A DNA stretch of 64,000 nt from Isoetes taiwanensis (GCA_021234155.1 JAJEKV010000001.1:27917768-27981767), one strand, 5' to 3'. Shown: positions 43,779-57,137, numbered from the stretch's first letter. The notes: generated by a model from the sequence alone, not told the origin. Made by a program: numbers and translations.

Positions 43779-46355
43779 TGTTGAAGGTGTTCCTGGCAAA
43801 ACCTTCAACCTCAGTGGTTTAGAACCTCCAGGTTGCTTGAGGCAACCACTCTAAGGAAAAAAAATCCCAAGAAGAATGCTCAAACAGATGTTAAGAACAG
43901 CTTTCCCTAAAGATAAAAAAGTCTGCCTTGCCAAAATGCATGCCAAATGCAAACTAAAGGGAGTTTGCTCATGATTCTTGATTCTAGAGCTGCATAAGGC
44001 CTTGAAGGATATTGGTAAAAGAGTCAAATGGACTTTGATGAGAGCAAGCTTGTCAAATAGACAGTCCTGCCCAGGTCAATTTTTTGTCAATATCCCTGGC
44101 AGAGAGCTAGATTCTCAAACTCGACACAGGTGGCTACTTTTTGAGATCTGAAACTTCAATCACTTTCTAAAATGTCTGCACACAATGTTCCTGAAAGCCC
44201 CTTGCAGAAAGATATGTTTCAGTTTGGGATTTTGATTTTCTTTGACAACTGCCTGTTACAAGGTATGAACAGTGAATGAATTCGGAATTGCTAGATGTTT
44301 AAATGCTCTTTTTTTGCTTTTCTGTAGACTATCAATGCCTACAATGACTAAGAATGGACTGATGAAAGCTACTTGATCAGGACATGAGTGTGGAGTTGCA
44401 CTTAACAGATCATTGACCCTATGATGCAGGCTTTAATTTATGCAAATGAATCAAGCAAACCCCATGATTTCCATGTATTTGTACTACAGATGCTAACATG
44501 CAATGCTCCTACTATTCTTCTTTCTCGAAGTGAGATGTAAAGGCTGAATAATGTATGAGAATTATGCCTGTCACAAAATCAATAGGAATCTGTCACAAAT
44601 TCATCAACAAGGCTCGGATTTTCATTTAACTCAGGATCTCACAAGCAAACAATAACAATCCCAAGCTCTAAGTCTTGGGCTCATGATTTAAAAGGTACAC
44701 AATCAAGTAGACAGCATAAATTTGTCACTAATTCATGCAAAATATGATGTTTGGAAGGCAGAATCAAGCTCCAAATGTGTAAGCCAGTCCTTCTTCAAGT
44801 TTGTCACTTTGTTCTTCACCTCAAAGCCCTCGAAAATCTTCTGAGCACAAAAGCCCCTTTTAAAATTCCCCTGTTTCGTCCCGTTCTTGGCTAATTTGGT
44901 TTAATGCTTTGTTTTTTAGCTTCTGTGATGAGTTCTTGGTGTTAAACAAGACAATTCGGCAGCTCAGGGTAATGATTAGGCAGTTGTTTCAGGCTAATTA
45001 GACGGATCTTGGCACTTCCGGGATCTAGGATTCTTGGCAACCTTGTAGAAATATCCCACAGGCCGAATTAAAACGGGAGGCTCAAGGTATATAACAACAA
45101 AGAAATTCAATATAATTAATAATAAATAGCGTGTAATATCCACGTGGGCCTCGGTACCTCCACCGCCCCATACGCCCGGATATTCCACGTGGCAGGGGGT
45201 GATTGGCTAATGAATCTAGGCTTGGTGGGGGGCTAGATAGGAAACATTTTTTTGTAAAATAGGCTAAGGCACGACTCGCAAGAAGCCATGTTTGGAGGTC
45301 AAAATGAACGAATTTTTTAATTTCCTTTTTTGCAAAAAGAATATTTTTTGATGCTCTAGAGGTGGTGGAATCTTTTTTGCAAAAAGGGCCCTTTTGAATT
45401 TTGGCCTTGAAAAGGGTATATGGATGGTGATGTGGCATGTGGGCATGATGAGTTGGCAATATGAGGATGACATGGCAAGTAAAGGTGATGAGGTGTCAAA
45501 CAACTTGGCTAAGAATATTTTTTCTAGTCAAAACATGGGATGAGGTGGACATGATGTTTATGACATGTGGATGATGATGTGGAAGTGTTGGTGATGATAT
45601 GGCAAAATGATATGTCTCCCTTGTGGATTTAACCATATAATTTGAAGAACTTTTGCAAACGATAGAATTTCAATGGGGAGACACGTGCATAGTGAGACAT
45701 GGCAATGTGGATGACATGTATGGTGACTTGGCCTTTTTTGAGTGTTGTCATAGGTCAACTTTAGCATCAAAGCATATAATTTGCATTCTCTAGGCAAATT
45801 TTGACTCTTAAGTGCTTCCCTTAGGAATTTTGCACTCTCTCTCATTTTTTGACTTTTAGAGATAGGAATTTGACTTTTGACCATGTGTATGACCAAGTCA
45901 AGTGGAAATTTCTGCTTCAATGAGATGGTGATGGCATGATAAGTGTGCATGAGATGTAAAGAAGAAGTTTTGACTAGAATAAATCTTCTAGGCCAATTTT
46001 GACTTGGGAAATGAAATGTAGGCATGGAATTGGGGGTCTCATGGGCATATCTTCATGGTGAAGGGTGTGGAGGGTTTAGGATGGGAATCAAAGAATGTGA
46101 TCATGCCAAGAACTCAAATAATAGCTTCACATACCAAGAACTCTTCAAAGGGTCTTCAAATCTTCAAATTTTTCTTGAATCACCTTCTTGACTTGCTTGT
46201 GTGACCTTAATCAAATGTCCTCACCTTGTCTTCAAGTCCTCTCATCAAAGTGTGCAAAGATGCATTCTCCTTGTATATCTAAGTTCAAATCCAAGTGTGA
46301 GCAAGAGAATATGACAATGAGTCTTGCTCTTCCATGCTGCCATAACATGGCAGCA
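43779..46355 (-). repeat. Gypsy-3 3' LTR
   Basis: On the minus strand it starts TGCTGCCATGTTATGGCAGC and ends ACACCTTCAACA. A TATA-like TTGTTATATACC (plus 45086-45097) and the CCACGTGG block match the layout of the Gypsy-1 LTR. Confidence 0.88.
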
Positions 46356-47059
46356 TTATGCCAAACTAAAAGAACAGGCAGGTCCTCCAGCCCTTTCTTG
46401 TTGCTTGAAAATCAGGGTAGAACTCCAGATAATTGCCAATGTGAAGGTATGTTTGGAAATTCAATGGACCTGCAATGAATTGAAGACAAGTGATGATGGT
46501 AAATTTTAGTATGATGTGAATATGAATCATGGATGTGATTCACAAATGAACCTGCATGACAAATGTGATCATTAGTAAAGAATGTGAGCTGCTGGATGGA
46601 TATGTGATAGTAGTTTGATGGACAGATGAGTATGAAATACATGTCTCAAGGTGCAACTGCATATGACAAAAAATCTGTTAACACAGATAAGTTGCTGTTG
46701 TGGTAGGAATGGCAGCAACTATAGATATGATGATGAATGAGGAGAAGTGAATGAGTAATAGGATGAATAACTGCAAATCCAGATGCCCCTGCATGGAGTT
46801 CATATTTTTAGCAATATTAGTACTTGATTTGAACCTTGAATGGATGAGACCTGCATAAATCTTCTAAATCTTCTGCTCTTGCATTAGTGATGTGGATCTT
46901 GAACTAACAAGACTAATTCATGCCAATACTAGAATTTGATAACAAATGCTACATACCTGACACTCCTGAATTGTCTCTTTTTTACTTTTCTGCATATTAG
47001 TCAACCAAAGCAAACTGAACTAACCTACCTATAAATTCTAATGATCTTTAACTAAACAA

Positions 47060-49077
47060 GCTTAGGGCAACATGTTATTGCCAATACCTTTTCAATGTAG
47101 GATGTTGATAGGATTCAATAATTCTCTGCCATCAAGCACATCTTTTAACCAATAAGAATGTTTTCCTGCTGTGCCAATAACTTCAAAAGGCCCTTCCTAA
47201 AGATTTTCAAATTTGGATGCTATGTCTTCCCTTGCTTTATTTCATTTCAAAACAAGCTCACCCGATTTCAGAGTGCCTTGGAGTTTGTGAGCAGCCTTGA
47301 AAGCTGCAATATCCTTGACCTTTTTAATCATAACAGCATTCTCTGCCTCATACTTGTGCTCTTCAAGCTGCATTAATCTCACATACCTTTCCTTTAAAGC
47401 CTCATCCATTTCTAAATTTATCTGGTATGCCAGTCTGAGTGATAATAGGCACTACTGACCCTATGCCATAAACCAAACTGAAAGGTGTGTGTTTGGTGGA
47501 TGCTTTAACAGTAGTTCTATAGGCCCAAAGTGCATCATGGAGTTTTGGGTGCCAAACTTTTTTTGAAATGCTGATAGTCTTCTTCAGAATTGACTTAAGA
47601 ACTTTATTGGTTGACTCTGCTTGACCATTGCCCTGAGAGTAATAAGTTGAACTTTTAGTGTGTTTGACCTTCAGAGTAGCTAGCAATAATGCAATGGTTT
47701 GACTGATAAACAGCTTCCCCTATCAGAGACAATTTTAAAAGGAATTCCAAATCTAGCACATATGTTTTCATGGAGGAATCTTGTAGTGGCATAGGCATTT
47801 GCCTCCCTAAGGGGAATTGCTTCTGCCCATTTGGTAAAGTAATCTGTGGCCACAAGTATGAATTGGTGCTGAGCTGAGGAAGATGGATCTATTGGACCTA
47901 TGAAATCTAAACCCCATGTTTGGAATGGCCCTGGAGAAGTTATAAAAGTGAGAAGAGATAATTGCAATGTTCTCCTATCAAAAATTTGGCATTTATGACA
48001 ACATCTTATAACATCATAGCAATCTTTGAAAAGGGTGGGCCAAAAATATCCTGACCTCAAAATCTTTTTGGCAGTTGTGTCAGCAGCAAAATGTCCACCA
48101 CATATACCTTCATGACACGCCTCAATGATCATCTTGGCTTCCTCATAATCAACACACCTCAACAATACTCCCTCCTTATCAACCTTGCATAACACATCCC
48201 CAATCAGTCTGAATTTTTTGCATTTCTCTTTAAACCTCCTTTCTCGACTGTTACTCAAGTTCTTTGGCACCTCGTTGTTTTCAATATAATTTCTGATCTC
48301 ACATTGCCAGTCCAAGTCTTTTGCATAAAAAGCAACCAAGTTAGCAACACAATCAACATCATTCAATCTATCTTGATCCTCGTGTTCAAATAGAGCATAA
48401 GGTAGATAGGAACTGGGATTTTCCACTAAATTCACAACTTTGACAGTAATATTGTAGGCTTGAACTTTACAAGCCCATCTACACAACTTTGCTTTAGGTT
48501 GTTTCTTTGCAAAAAGGAGAGATAGAGGATTTTGCCTCATATAAACTTGAGTTTGGCTGTTTTGTAGCAAATGTCCCTGCTTTTCTATCAAAAACATCAG
48601 ACCAGCTGCACTCTTTTCAAGTCTAGGATATCTTAGCTCAGTATCAGGCCACATTTTGCTGGCAAAAGCAATAACATGGTCTTCTTGTAGTAACGCAACA
48701 CCAATTGCCTTTTTAGTAACACAGATATAGGCTTTGAAAGGCTTTTCTAGATCTGGGGGTTTTAGCAGAATAGAATGGCAGATGGCATTGATGGTTTTAT
48801 CAAAGGATTCCTGACACTCTTCATTCCAATCAACCAGAATATGCTTGCTTTCACTCTTGGAAAATTTTCCAACCTTTGTGAGGTTAGAAATTAGATTCAT
48901 AGTGTGTGAGAAGTGAGGGACATACATTCTCAAAAAACTAGTCATTCCCATGAAGCTTTTTACCTGTTTGAGTGTTTTTGGAGGGGCTAACTTCTTTAAA
49001 GCCTCAACCTTAGCTTTAGCCACTTGAATGCCTTTTGTAGACACAACATGCCCAAGCAATTCTCCTTTTGAACACAA
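47060..49077 (-). pseudogene. Gypsy-3 RT thumb, degenerate RNase H and integrase
   Basis: A 465-codon frame (49077-47680) runs from the RT thumb (LGHVVSTKGIQVAKAKVEAL) through an RNase H that reads YICVTKKAIGVALL where TDAS is expected and VYMRQNPLSLLF where TDH is expected. It continues into integrase: zinc finger CHEGICGGHF, CHKCQIF; core WGLDFIGPI (first Asp), ATDYFTKWAEA, IVSDRGS (second Asp). After a shift, 47686-47402 gives NGQAESTNK (Glu) and ALWAYRTTVKASTKHTP. The C-terminal domain continues in broken form to about 47060. Only a few lesions occur over 2 kb. Confidence 0.85.
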
Positions 49078-49390
49078 AAAAACACGGATTTAAACTGACT
49101 CCTCCTTTTCTACATAAGGCAAACAACTTAGTTAGAACATCAATATGATCTTTGAGGGAAGTTCCTAAACAAAGATCATCCAAGAAGACACGAAAAGCAT
49201 TAGTAGGCATGTCCTTAAAAATGGTATCCATAGCTCTCTGGAAAGTTGCAGATGCATTTATCAATCCAAAGGGCATCCTTTTCATGGCAAATGTTCCCCA
49301 AGGTGTAATGAATGAAGTCTTTGGTTGATCTTCCTCCTTTATGCTTATTTGATTGAAACCTGTTCCCTTGGCACATGACAAAGCCTCCAA
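49016..49390 (-). pseudogene. Gypsy-3 reverse transcriptase, N-terminal half deleted
   Basis: The frame begins within the RT at FNQISIKEED and contains TPWGTFAMKRMPFGLINASATF and the catalytic FLDDLCLG. The fingers present in Gypsy-2 (NPEWVSCIV, DYRDLNKAT) are missing. At about 49362 the sequence jumps from the RNase H end CHVPREQ straight to GFNQIS, a loss of roughly 0.6 kb relative to Gypsy-2. A frame change follows at about 49077. Confidence 0.82.
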
Positions 49391-49725
49391 GTCTTGAAGT
49401 TCCTTAACTCTCCCATAGCCTGATCTCTAAGCAAGATCATCTCTTCATTTTTATCCTGATATTCTCCCAATATTTGCCTGCAAACAAGTTGAGAATCTCC
49501 AAAGATAACAACTTCATTAATATTCAAATTCTTAGCCTCTTGGAGACCTGCTATTAGAGCCTTGTATTCTGTCATATTTGAGGTTGCATTAGAAAAAATT
49601 CTGCCTACTTTTGCAAGCAATCTATTAGAGGAATCTTTGAGAATAGCAGCATATGAGGCAACACTCAATCTTTTAGAAACACCACCATCAAACCATAAGT
49701 AAGCAAAATTTTCTTGTTTTGGCAA
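49345..49725 (-). pseudogene. Gypsy-3 extra RNase H before the RT
   Basis: A 126-codon frame: LWFDGGVSKRLSVAS (Asp), TEYKALIAGLQEA (Glu), IFGDSQLVCRQILG (Asp), CHVPREQ, with the last Asp (EADAL in Gypsy-2) lost by the deletion at 49362. It is the counterpart of Gypsy-2 18449-19366 and supports the domain order as a lineage trait. Its upstream neighbour (49962-49732) carries the GLFGQKGNALFP-type linker in another frame. Confidence 0.8.
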
Positions 49726-49731
49726 TGCTAG

Positions 49732-50160
49732 CTATATAGGGAGCTCCAAGTTGGGTATTTGATCACTTGTATTTAATTCAAATTCTCCACATGGGTTTGA
49801 CAACAGCATTTCTTCTTCTATGAAATTTAAGGCTTCAAATTCACCTACTTTGTTGTATAGTGTTACCTTTTTTCTTACCATTGGAAATAGTGCATTCCCC
49901 TTTTGACCAAACAGGCCTGGCATCAACTGTAGAAAGCCATTTCCTTCCCAAAAGCAGATCATAAATGTCTGACTTCTCTTCTATCCCTTCAAAAGCAACC
50001 ACAACAAAGTTAGCTGCAACAATTATACCTTCAACATCAATTGGCACATTGCTGACTATTCCTACGGGGCTAATCTTTGTGTTTGAGAAAGATTTTAAAA
50101 CCATTGGAGCCTTCTTATCTATCTCAAGGCCACACAATCTCATAACATTTGGGGCATAAC
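49732..50160 (-). pseudogene. Gypsy-3 protease C-terminal part and linker
   Basis: The frame 50143-49841 carries MRLCGLEIDKKAPMVLKSF and DIYDLLLGRKWLSTVDARPVWSKG, segments that follow the active site in all three copies. The active-site motif LLDGGSHLNVMP is at the end of the preceding frame (about 50175-50150). DGGS instead of DSG or DTG also occurs in Tat/Athila-type proteases. A one-base shift separates the two. Confidence 0.75.
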
Positions 50161-51718
50161 ATTCAGATGTGATCCTCCATCCAATAGGACCTTGGTCAAG
50201 ATTTTCTTGCCTATTCTGGCAACATAAGTGAAAGCCCCTGGGTCATAATCTCCCTGAGTAAGCATGTGTTCCTCAATATGATTAGTTAGAGCAAACTCAT
50301 CTTCCTTGGTCAAATTGAGTACCTTTTTCCTGTGGGATGGAGCTATTTTGAGCAGAGTTAGCAGGTCAACACTGATTTTAGAATTCTTAAGCAAATACTC
50401 AAAATCTTCACTATCTTTATCTTTTTTCAAATGTTTCTGAACAGGGGGAGGAGGTACAACCATATTTTGCTCAATTTCCTTGTGTTTTACAGCATTAACT
50501 TCCTCATTGGCTTGTGTTGGCTCTTTTTCCTTTGCAACGTTCATTCCTCTAGTATGAACAGCCATAATTCCCTCCCGTTCTTCAATTTCCTGCACAAATC
50601 TGATGGAAGCATTTTGCTCATTAGACCTAGATTTTTCCTGCCTAGCAAAATATTCTTTTACACTACACCTATCTTCATAATGTTCCACAGCTTTGCAAAA
50701 GGCACACACAGGGCATTCCTTACCAAAATGCCCCCTTTTACCACACTTTGTACAAGGCCTATACCAGCAGTAATCAGAGGAATGAGAGTTTCTTGAAGAG
50801 TGAGCACAAGGTGGATAAACTTTCTTCTCAAATTTGGAGTTCTTCATCTCTTGAAGTTGCTTGGTCACCTCAATCAAAGCCTCTAACACTTTGGTTATCT
50901 CAGCTCTTACATCTGCTACAGAACCTTTAGTATCCTCCATTTTTGTTTTCTTCTTTTCCTTCTGAATAGAGGTCCTGGCCCCATATATTCCTGCTCATAA
51001 TCTGGAATAAAAGGATCATGAGGTGAGTGCATATCATCTGGTAATCATATTTGCAATTTCAGTAGCTTTAGTGAAAGCCTTATGTATCATGTCAAAGACT
51101 TCTTGTTTTTGGATCTTAAGCATCTTCCTGTGTATTCTTGGTCTACTACTTAAGCCTCTGATAAAAGATGCCACAAGGTGCAAAGTATGGTTAGGAACTT
51201 GATTAATCTGACTCTCGACAAGATAATGATTAAACCTTTCTACATATTGGTGAACACTCTCACCATGCTTTATATGAAAAGTTTGCAGTTCAAAAATCAA
51301 ATCCTGAGGATCCAAAAGCTTACCAAACCTTGCCAAGAATTTCTTGACCAATTCATCCCAAGAGTTAGCTCCAACTCATAACATACTCAAGCCAAGCTCT
51401 AACCTCATCATTCTTGAAACATTTTTTAAACTCGGAGAAATTGCAACCTTCCTTGTGTCCCTATTCTTGGTAATACTCCTCAAAAGTCTTTAGAAAATTG
51501 TTAACATTCATGCTTGGATCAAAAGTAGGAACAGGAATTGGCATATTCAACTCAAAGTAATGACAAGGCATACCTGAGTTTGCTTGTATAGTCACAGTAG
51601 GTGTTGCAGCAGAGGCTTCATGATTCTCCTGTGCTTCAGCATGCTCGGATGTTTCATTAGTTCTCCTAGGAGCCATGAGTTCAAACTCCAGGAAAATGCC
51701 TCGATAGAACCTCCAAAA
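50140..51718 (-). pseudogene. Gypsy-3 gag with zinc knuckles
   Basis: The start ATG at 51676 (MAPRRTNETSEHAE) lies just inside the primer site. The capsid-like region appears in 51748-51461 (FELNMPIPVPTFD, NNFLKTFEEYYQE) and 51351-51034 (VKKFLARFGKLLDPQDL, YVERFNHYLVES). The frame 50940-50140 has two cysteine knuckles (CTKCGKRGHFGKEC, then CAFCKAVEHYEDRC) and the path to protease. Frame changes occur near 51460 and 51000. Confidence 0.83.
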
Positions 51719-54700
51719 TGTTGAAGGTGTTCCTGGCAAAACCTTCAACCTCAGTCGTTTAGAATCTCCATGCTGCTTGAGGCAACCACTCTAAGGGGAA
51801 AAATCCCAAGAAGAATGCTCAAACAGATGTTAAGAACAGCTTTCCCTAAAGATAAAAAAGTCTGCCTTGCCAAAATGCATGCCAAATGCAAACTAAAGGG
51901 AGTTTGCTCATGATTCTTGATTCTAGAGCTGCACAAGACTTTGAGGGATATTGGTAAAAGAGTCAGATGGACTTTGATGAGAGCAAGCTTGTCAAATAGA
52001 CAGTCATGACCAGGTCAATTTTTGGTCAATATCCCTGGCAAAGAGCTAGATTCTCAAACTCGACACAGGTGGCTACTTTTTGAGATCTGAAACTTCAATC
52101 ACTTTCTAAAATGTTTGCACACAATGTTCATGAAAGCCCCTTGCAGAAAGATATGTTTCAGTTTGGGATTTTGATTTTCTTTGACAACTGCCTGTTACAA
52201 GGTATGAACAGTGAATGAATTCGGAATTGCTAGATGTTTAGATGCTCTTTTTTTGCTTTTCTGTAGACTATCAAATCCTACAATGACTAATAATGGACTG
52301 ATGAAAGCTACTTGATCAGGACATGAGTGTGGAGTTGCACTTAACAGATCATTGACCCTATGATGCAGGCTTTAATTTATGCAAATGAATCAAGCAAACC
52401 CCATGATTTCCATGTATTTGTACTACAGATGCTAACATGCAATGCTCCTACTATTCTTCTTTCTCGAAGTGAGATGCAAAGGCTGAATAATGTATGAGAA
52501 TTATGTCTGTCACAAAATCAATAGGAATCTGTCACAAATTCATCAACAAGACTCGAATTTTCATTTAACTCAAGATCACACAAGCAAACAATATCTAGCA
52601 TTATAACAGGGGGTTATTTTTATATTTTTATACATTTTTTCACATGGTTTTCCTATGATTTCCTTGCTGTATTAATGCAGGTGTACTAAACAGTATTTCT
52701 AGAGTGCGCTCTTTCTGAGCCGTTGATTTTGAATCAAAATTGTAATCATGTGGTTGTCGTCTCTCAAAGTTTTGGATGGTTGATGTGGTTATGGTTTTGC
52801 AACCTGTGGTTATGGCCCCCGACCGAAAAGAAAAAGTTATCGGCCAAAGCATTCTTAGGGCAACGCCCTTGTAGTTTTTCTTTTCAAAGACCACACATCT
52901 CGGGCCAGGAAATAGGTTTTCGAATGGGGCTTTTTTTTAACTGAAATTACCTTGGCTTTTTTTTTTCTTGGCTTTTTTTTAACTGAAATTACCTTGGCCG
53001 TCGGATAGGGTGTTTTTGCCCAAAGGTTCGTCTCCGACGGGCCGATTTATAGAACCAGAATTAGGGATGTCCGAAAACCCTAGAGCTTGCATGCTTAGTG
53101 GATCTGCATACTGTGCTTCAAGGTTGTTGAGAGTTGGATCAAAGCAATGGTTTTTTGGTGGAGTGCAAACGTTTTTTTGTGTAGTTGCAGGGGGAATCGG
53201 TAGAACTGGAATCTGGCAGAATTGTGCATCGGCAGCTGTAAATCAGCAAGATTAGGCAGTTCAGAAGTTCGGAAACCAGGAAGTTCTGATTCAGGGCTTT
53301 CATTACGAGTGCAGTACAGCTTGTTACATTGACACCTTGTGAAGACCAGTGAGTTGAGTCAGTAGAAGCAGAGACTGCGTTAAACCTGAGGCCCAAATTG
53401 GAGAAATCTGTGTGTGGTTGAGGCGTGATTAATTCTGAGTTCAAATCCCAGTCTCACAAGCTTTATATTCTAACAAGAATCCTCTGCTTCTTCGGCTATG
53501 GATTGTTGCTCTGTTTAGTTGCTTGTTTGGTTGTTTGTTTGTGAGCACAGAGTTGGAACATGGTATTCTGCTCTGGGTTCGTTGGTTTTTTTAAGCTCCA
53601 GTTGTACTTTATTTTTGGCTGGCTCCAGAGCTCGACAAGCCAGTTTTCACACTTTTTTTTTTCACAGAAGGCAGCCCTTGCAAAATTCCTTCCTGCTCTG
53701 TCTGAACCGGTTCAGCAAGGTCGACTGAATAGAATCGAATCCTAGAAGCAATTCGGGCAATTCAGGTAATTCAGTGAAAGCAATAATGCCATTTTGAATA
53801 GATGAGCTCCTTGTTGGAGGCACGGGGCAACACTGTTGTTCTAAAGAAGCCATGTACAATTCTTCTGACACACATGCCACACTCGAACTAGTTCTGTCGG
53901 ATGGAGTATAGCCCAAATCCTATGCCAAGTATGGAAGCCATAGTCAGCAGAATCGGTTTTCAAATTTGGCCACCAAGAGATTGGTTTTCGCAATACATTT
54001 AGTTATGGAGGTGGACAGATGTAGTCACATCAAATGTATGGTCTACATTTAGAGGAGATAGAGCTAGAATGCGAAATGAATCCAGATGTGGAAAGCAGTG
54101 GTGATTTCTTTTGTTCTATGTAAAATAGTAAAATCTTGCTGGACTTTTCTACTACAACAAACACAAATTTCTGGTGCTGGCAAAGGCCGCTGACTGTTTG
54201 CAGCATTTGTGGCATTTTCCTTTATTCAGACTCTTTTACATTGGCATCTTCAGCTGGTAAGTTATAGTTTCTATAAAGATCACTTCAGCTTCCTTCTCTA
54301 AAGCTTTAAAGCAAGGGATGTAGAACTAGTACATTGTTTGTGGTTTCTAGCTTGTAGAGTGAACAATGGATTAATTGAGAAGCTGCATTGCAGTTTGGAA
54401 ATCAATTTTTTGTTCTAGGCACTAGGTTCAATTCAGTAAGATCCAGTAAGAAGCAGATCTTAAGCTATATTGATGCATGATGATCCTTTTTGTTAATAGA
54501 TATTGCAGGTAAATATCTCACAACACACAAACTATATGTCATACTACATGGGCCACGCTGCCGGCAGGCATGTATCTAGGTACAATATCAGTAAAGAAAT
54601 CTTGATTCCAATGTGCAGCTCATGGACTTTGATTTTAAATATGTAGCAATATGATGTGAAATGGGAAGCAAAAGCAATATGAGTGAAATGTGCAGGGAAA

Positions 54701-57137
54701 GCAAGCTGGTTATTGCCATTACCTTTGTCTTGGCGCTTCTCTTTTTGGAATTAAAAACATGTTTTACACATGCACCAGAAGGTAATCAATGTTTGCCAAG
54801 GCAAAGCATCCTCAAACATTTTATTTACCATGATGATCATCCCAGCATATCTAATATTGTTATAATGCTAGATATGGGTTTATTTTGCAAAATCAGGCTA
54901 ATGAGTTGCATTATTTTAGTTTCTATCATCTAAACACCTATAATTTGTTTGCCTTATTATGTTATAATACTCATGGGAGTGTTATTATTCTTGGTTGTTT
55001 TTTTCTCTTCTTTTAACACTAGATAGTTTTCTCTACAATATGTATGACACCTTCCTAAGGCCCCAAAGGGCCACAATACAAACCATTACTTCAAACAATT
55101 TTAATTAAATTCCCCTGAACCCCCTTTAACGTAGGGCATATTTATCTAAGTATAATGTAATGTTTTCTGTTGCAGGCCCTGAAGGGGCCAAAAAAATTTT
55201 AGTTATAACACAACCCATTACATTGCACACTTCAAAATTAAATTCCCCCTTAAACCCCCTTTGGTTTGGGTGCATATTCACACGGGGGGTGGCCCCGGGC
55301 AGCGAGAGCCCCTATAATTATGTTTCGCATGTACAAAATCAACACCATATAGTACATTACCTCAAATCTTATAATATTTTGTAAATGTTCTTATACAGTA
55401 TAGCATTTTTTGTACATGCATACCCCACAAATGAGGAACTTTATGTACAGTGTAGATCAAGGAATAAAGGGTGCATATCCCTATCCAACAGCTCTAAGTC
55501 TTGGGCACAGGATTTAAAAGGTACACAATCAAGTAGACAGCATAAATCTCTTAGTAATTCATGCAGAATATGATATTTGGAAGGCAGAATCAAGCTCCAA
55601 ATGTGTAAGCCGGTCCTTCTTCAAGGTAGTCACTCTGTTCTTTACCTCAAAGCCCTCGAAAATCTTCTGAGCACAAAAGCCCCTTTTAAAATTCCCTTGT
55701 TTCGTCCCGTTCTTGGCTAATTTGGTTTATGCTTTGTTTTTTAGCTTTTGTGATGAGTTCTTGGTGTTAAACAAGACAATTCGGCAGCTCAGGGTAATGA
55801 TTAGGCAGTTGTTTCAGGCTAATTAGACAGATCTTGGCACTTCTGGGATTTAGGGTTCTTGCCAATCTTGTAGAAATATCCCACAGGCCGAATTCAAACA
55901 GGAGGCTCAAGGTATATAACAACAAATAAATTCAATATAATTAATAAATAGCGTGTAATATCCACGTGGGCCTCGGTACCTCCACCGCCCCACACACCCG
56001 GATATTCCACGTGGGGGTGATTGGCTAAGGAATCTAGGCTGGGGGGTAGATAGGAAATATTTTTCAGGAACCATGTTTGGAGGTCAAAATGAACGAATTT
56101 TTTAATTTTCTTTTTTGCAAAAAGAATCTTTTTTGATGCTCTAGAGGATGGTGGAATCTTTTTTGCAAAAGGGGCCCTTTTGAATTTTGGCCTTGAAAAG
56201 GGGTATATGGATGGAGATGTGGCATGTGGGCATGATGAATTGGCAATGTGAGGATGACATGGCAAGTAAAGGTAATGAGGTGTCAAATAACTTGGTTAAG
56301 AATATTTTTTCTAGTCAAAACATGGGATGAGGTGGACATGATGTGTATGACATGTGGATGATGATGTGGAAGTGTTGGTGATGATGTGGCAAAATGATAT
56401 GTCTCCCTTATGGATTTAACCATGTAATTTGAAGAACTTTTGCAAAAGATAGAATTTCAATGGGGAGACATGTGCATAGTGTGACATGGCAATGTGGATG
56501 ACATGTATGGTGACTTGGCCTTTTTTGAGTGTTGTCATAGGTCGACTTTAGCATCAAAGCATATAATTTGCATTCTCTAGGCAAATTTTGACTCTTAAGT
56601 GCTTCCCTTAGGAATTTTGCAATCTCTCATTTTTTGACTTTTAGAGATAGGAATTTGACCTTTGAGCATGTGTATGACCAAGTCAAGTGGAAATTTGTGC
56701 TTCAATGTGTGATGGCATGATAAGTGTGTGAGGGATGTAAAGGAGATGTTTTGACTAGAAAAAACCTTCTAGGCCAATTTTGACTTGGGAAATGAAATGT
56801 AGGCATGGAATTGGGGGTCTCATAGGCATATCTTCATGGTGAAAGGTGTGGAGGGTTTAGGATGGGAATCAAAGAATGTGATCATGCCAAGAATTCAAAT
56901 AATAGCTTCACATACCAAGAACTCTTCAAGGGGTCTTCAAATCTTCAAATTTTGCCTGAATCACCTTCTTGACTTGCTTGTATGACCTTAGTCAAACGTC
57001 CTCACCTTGCTCTTCAAGTCTTCTCATCAAAGTGTGCAAAGATGCATTCTCCTTGTATATCTAAGTTCAAATCCAAGTGTGAGCAAGAGAATATGACAAT
57101 GAGTCTTGCTCTTCCATGCTGCCATAGCATGGCAGCA
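51719..57137 (-). repeat. Gypsy-3 5' LTR, split by a nested insertion
   Basis: 51719-52592 and 55488-57137 together match 43779-46355 with a few percent divergence. The insertion sits between CAAGCAAACAATA and AGCTCTAAGTCTTGGG; about 9 bases of LTR are lost at the right edge. Confidence 0.87.
52593..54876. mobile_element. TIR DNA element, longer relative of the MITE at 61721
   Basis: The left end TATCTAGCATTATAACAGGG and the next 750 bp match 61721-62458. The right end is only suggested by TGTTATAATGCTAGATAT at 54859-54876, a short match to the terminus. Bases 53340-54858 are unique to this copy; no transposase motif is seen. A further 610 bp (54877-55487) of unexplained AT-rich sequence lies before the LTR resumes, so the insertion is composite. 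Confidence 0.55.

Larger units (their letters stand above)
43779..57137 (-). mobile_element. Gypsy-3, complete long-LTR element inserted in LINE-B
   Basis: LTRs of 2577 bp (43779-46355) and 5.4 kb (51719-57137, enlarged by a nested insertion of about 2.9 kb) flank gag-pol on the minus strand. The 5-bp target duplication AGTAG lies at 43774-43778 and 57138-57142; LINE-A shows the uninterrupted site (GATAGTAGCAGGCTACC near 808). The order is gag, knuckles, protease, extra RNase H, RT, degenerate RNase H, integrase, as in Gypsy-1. The N-terminal half of the RT is deleted, so it could not move by its own enzymes. Confidence 0.9.
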
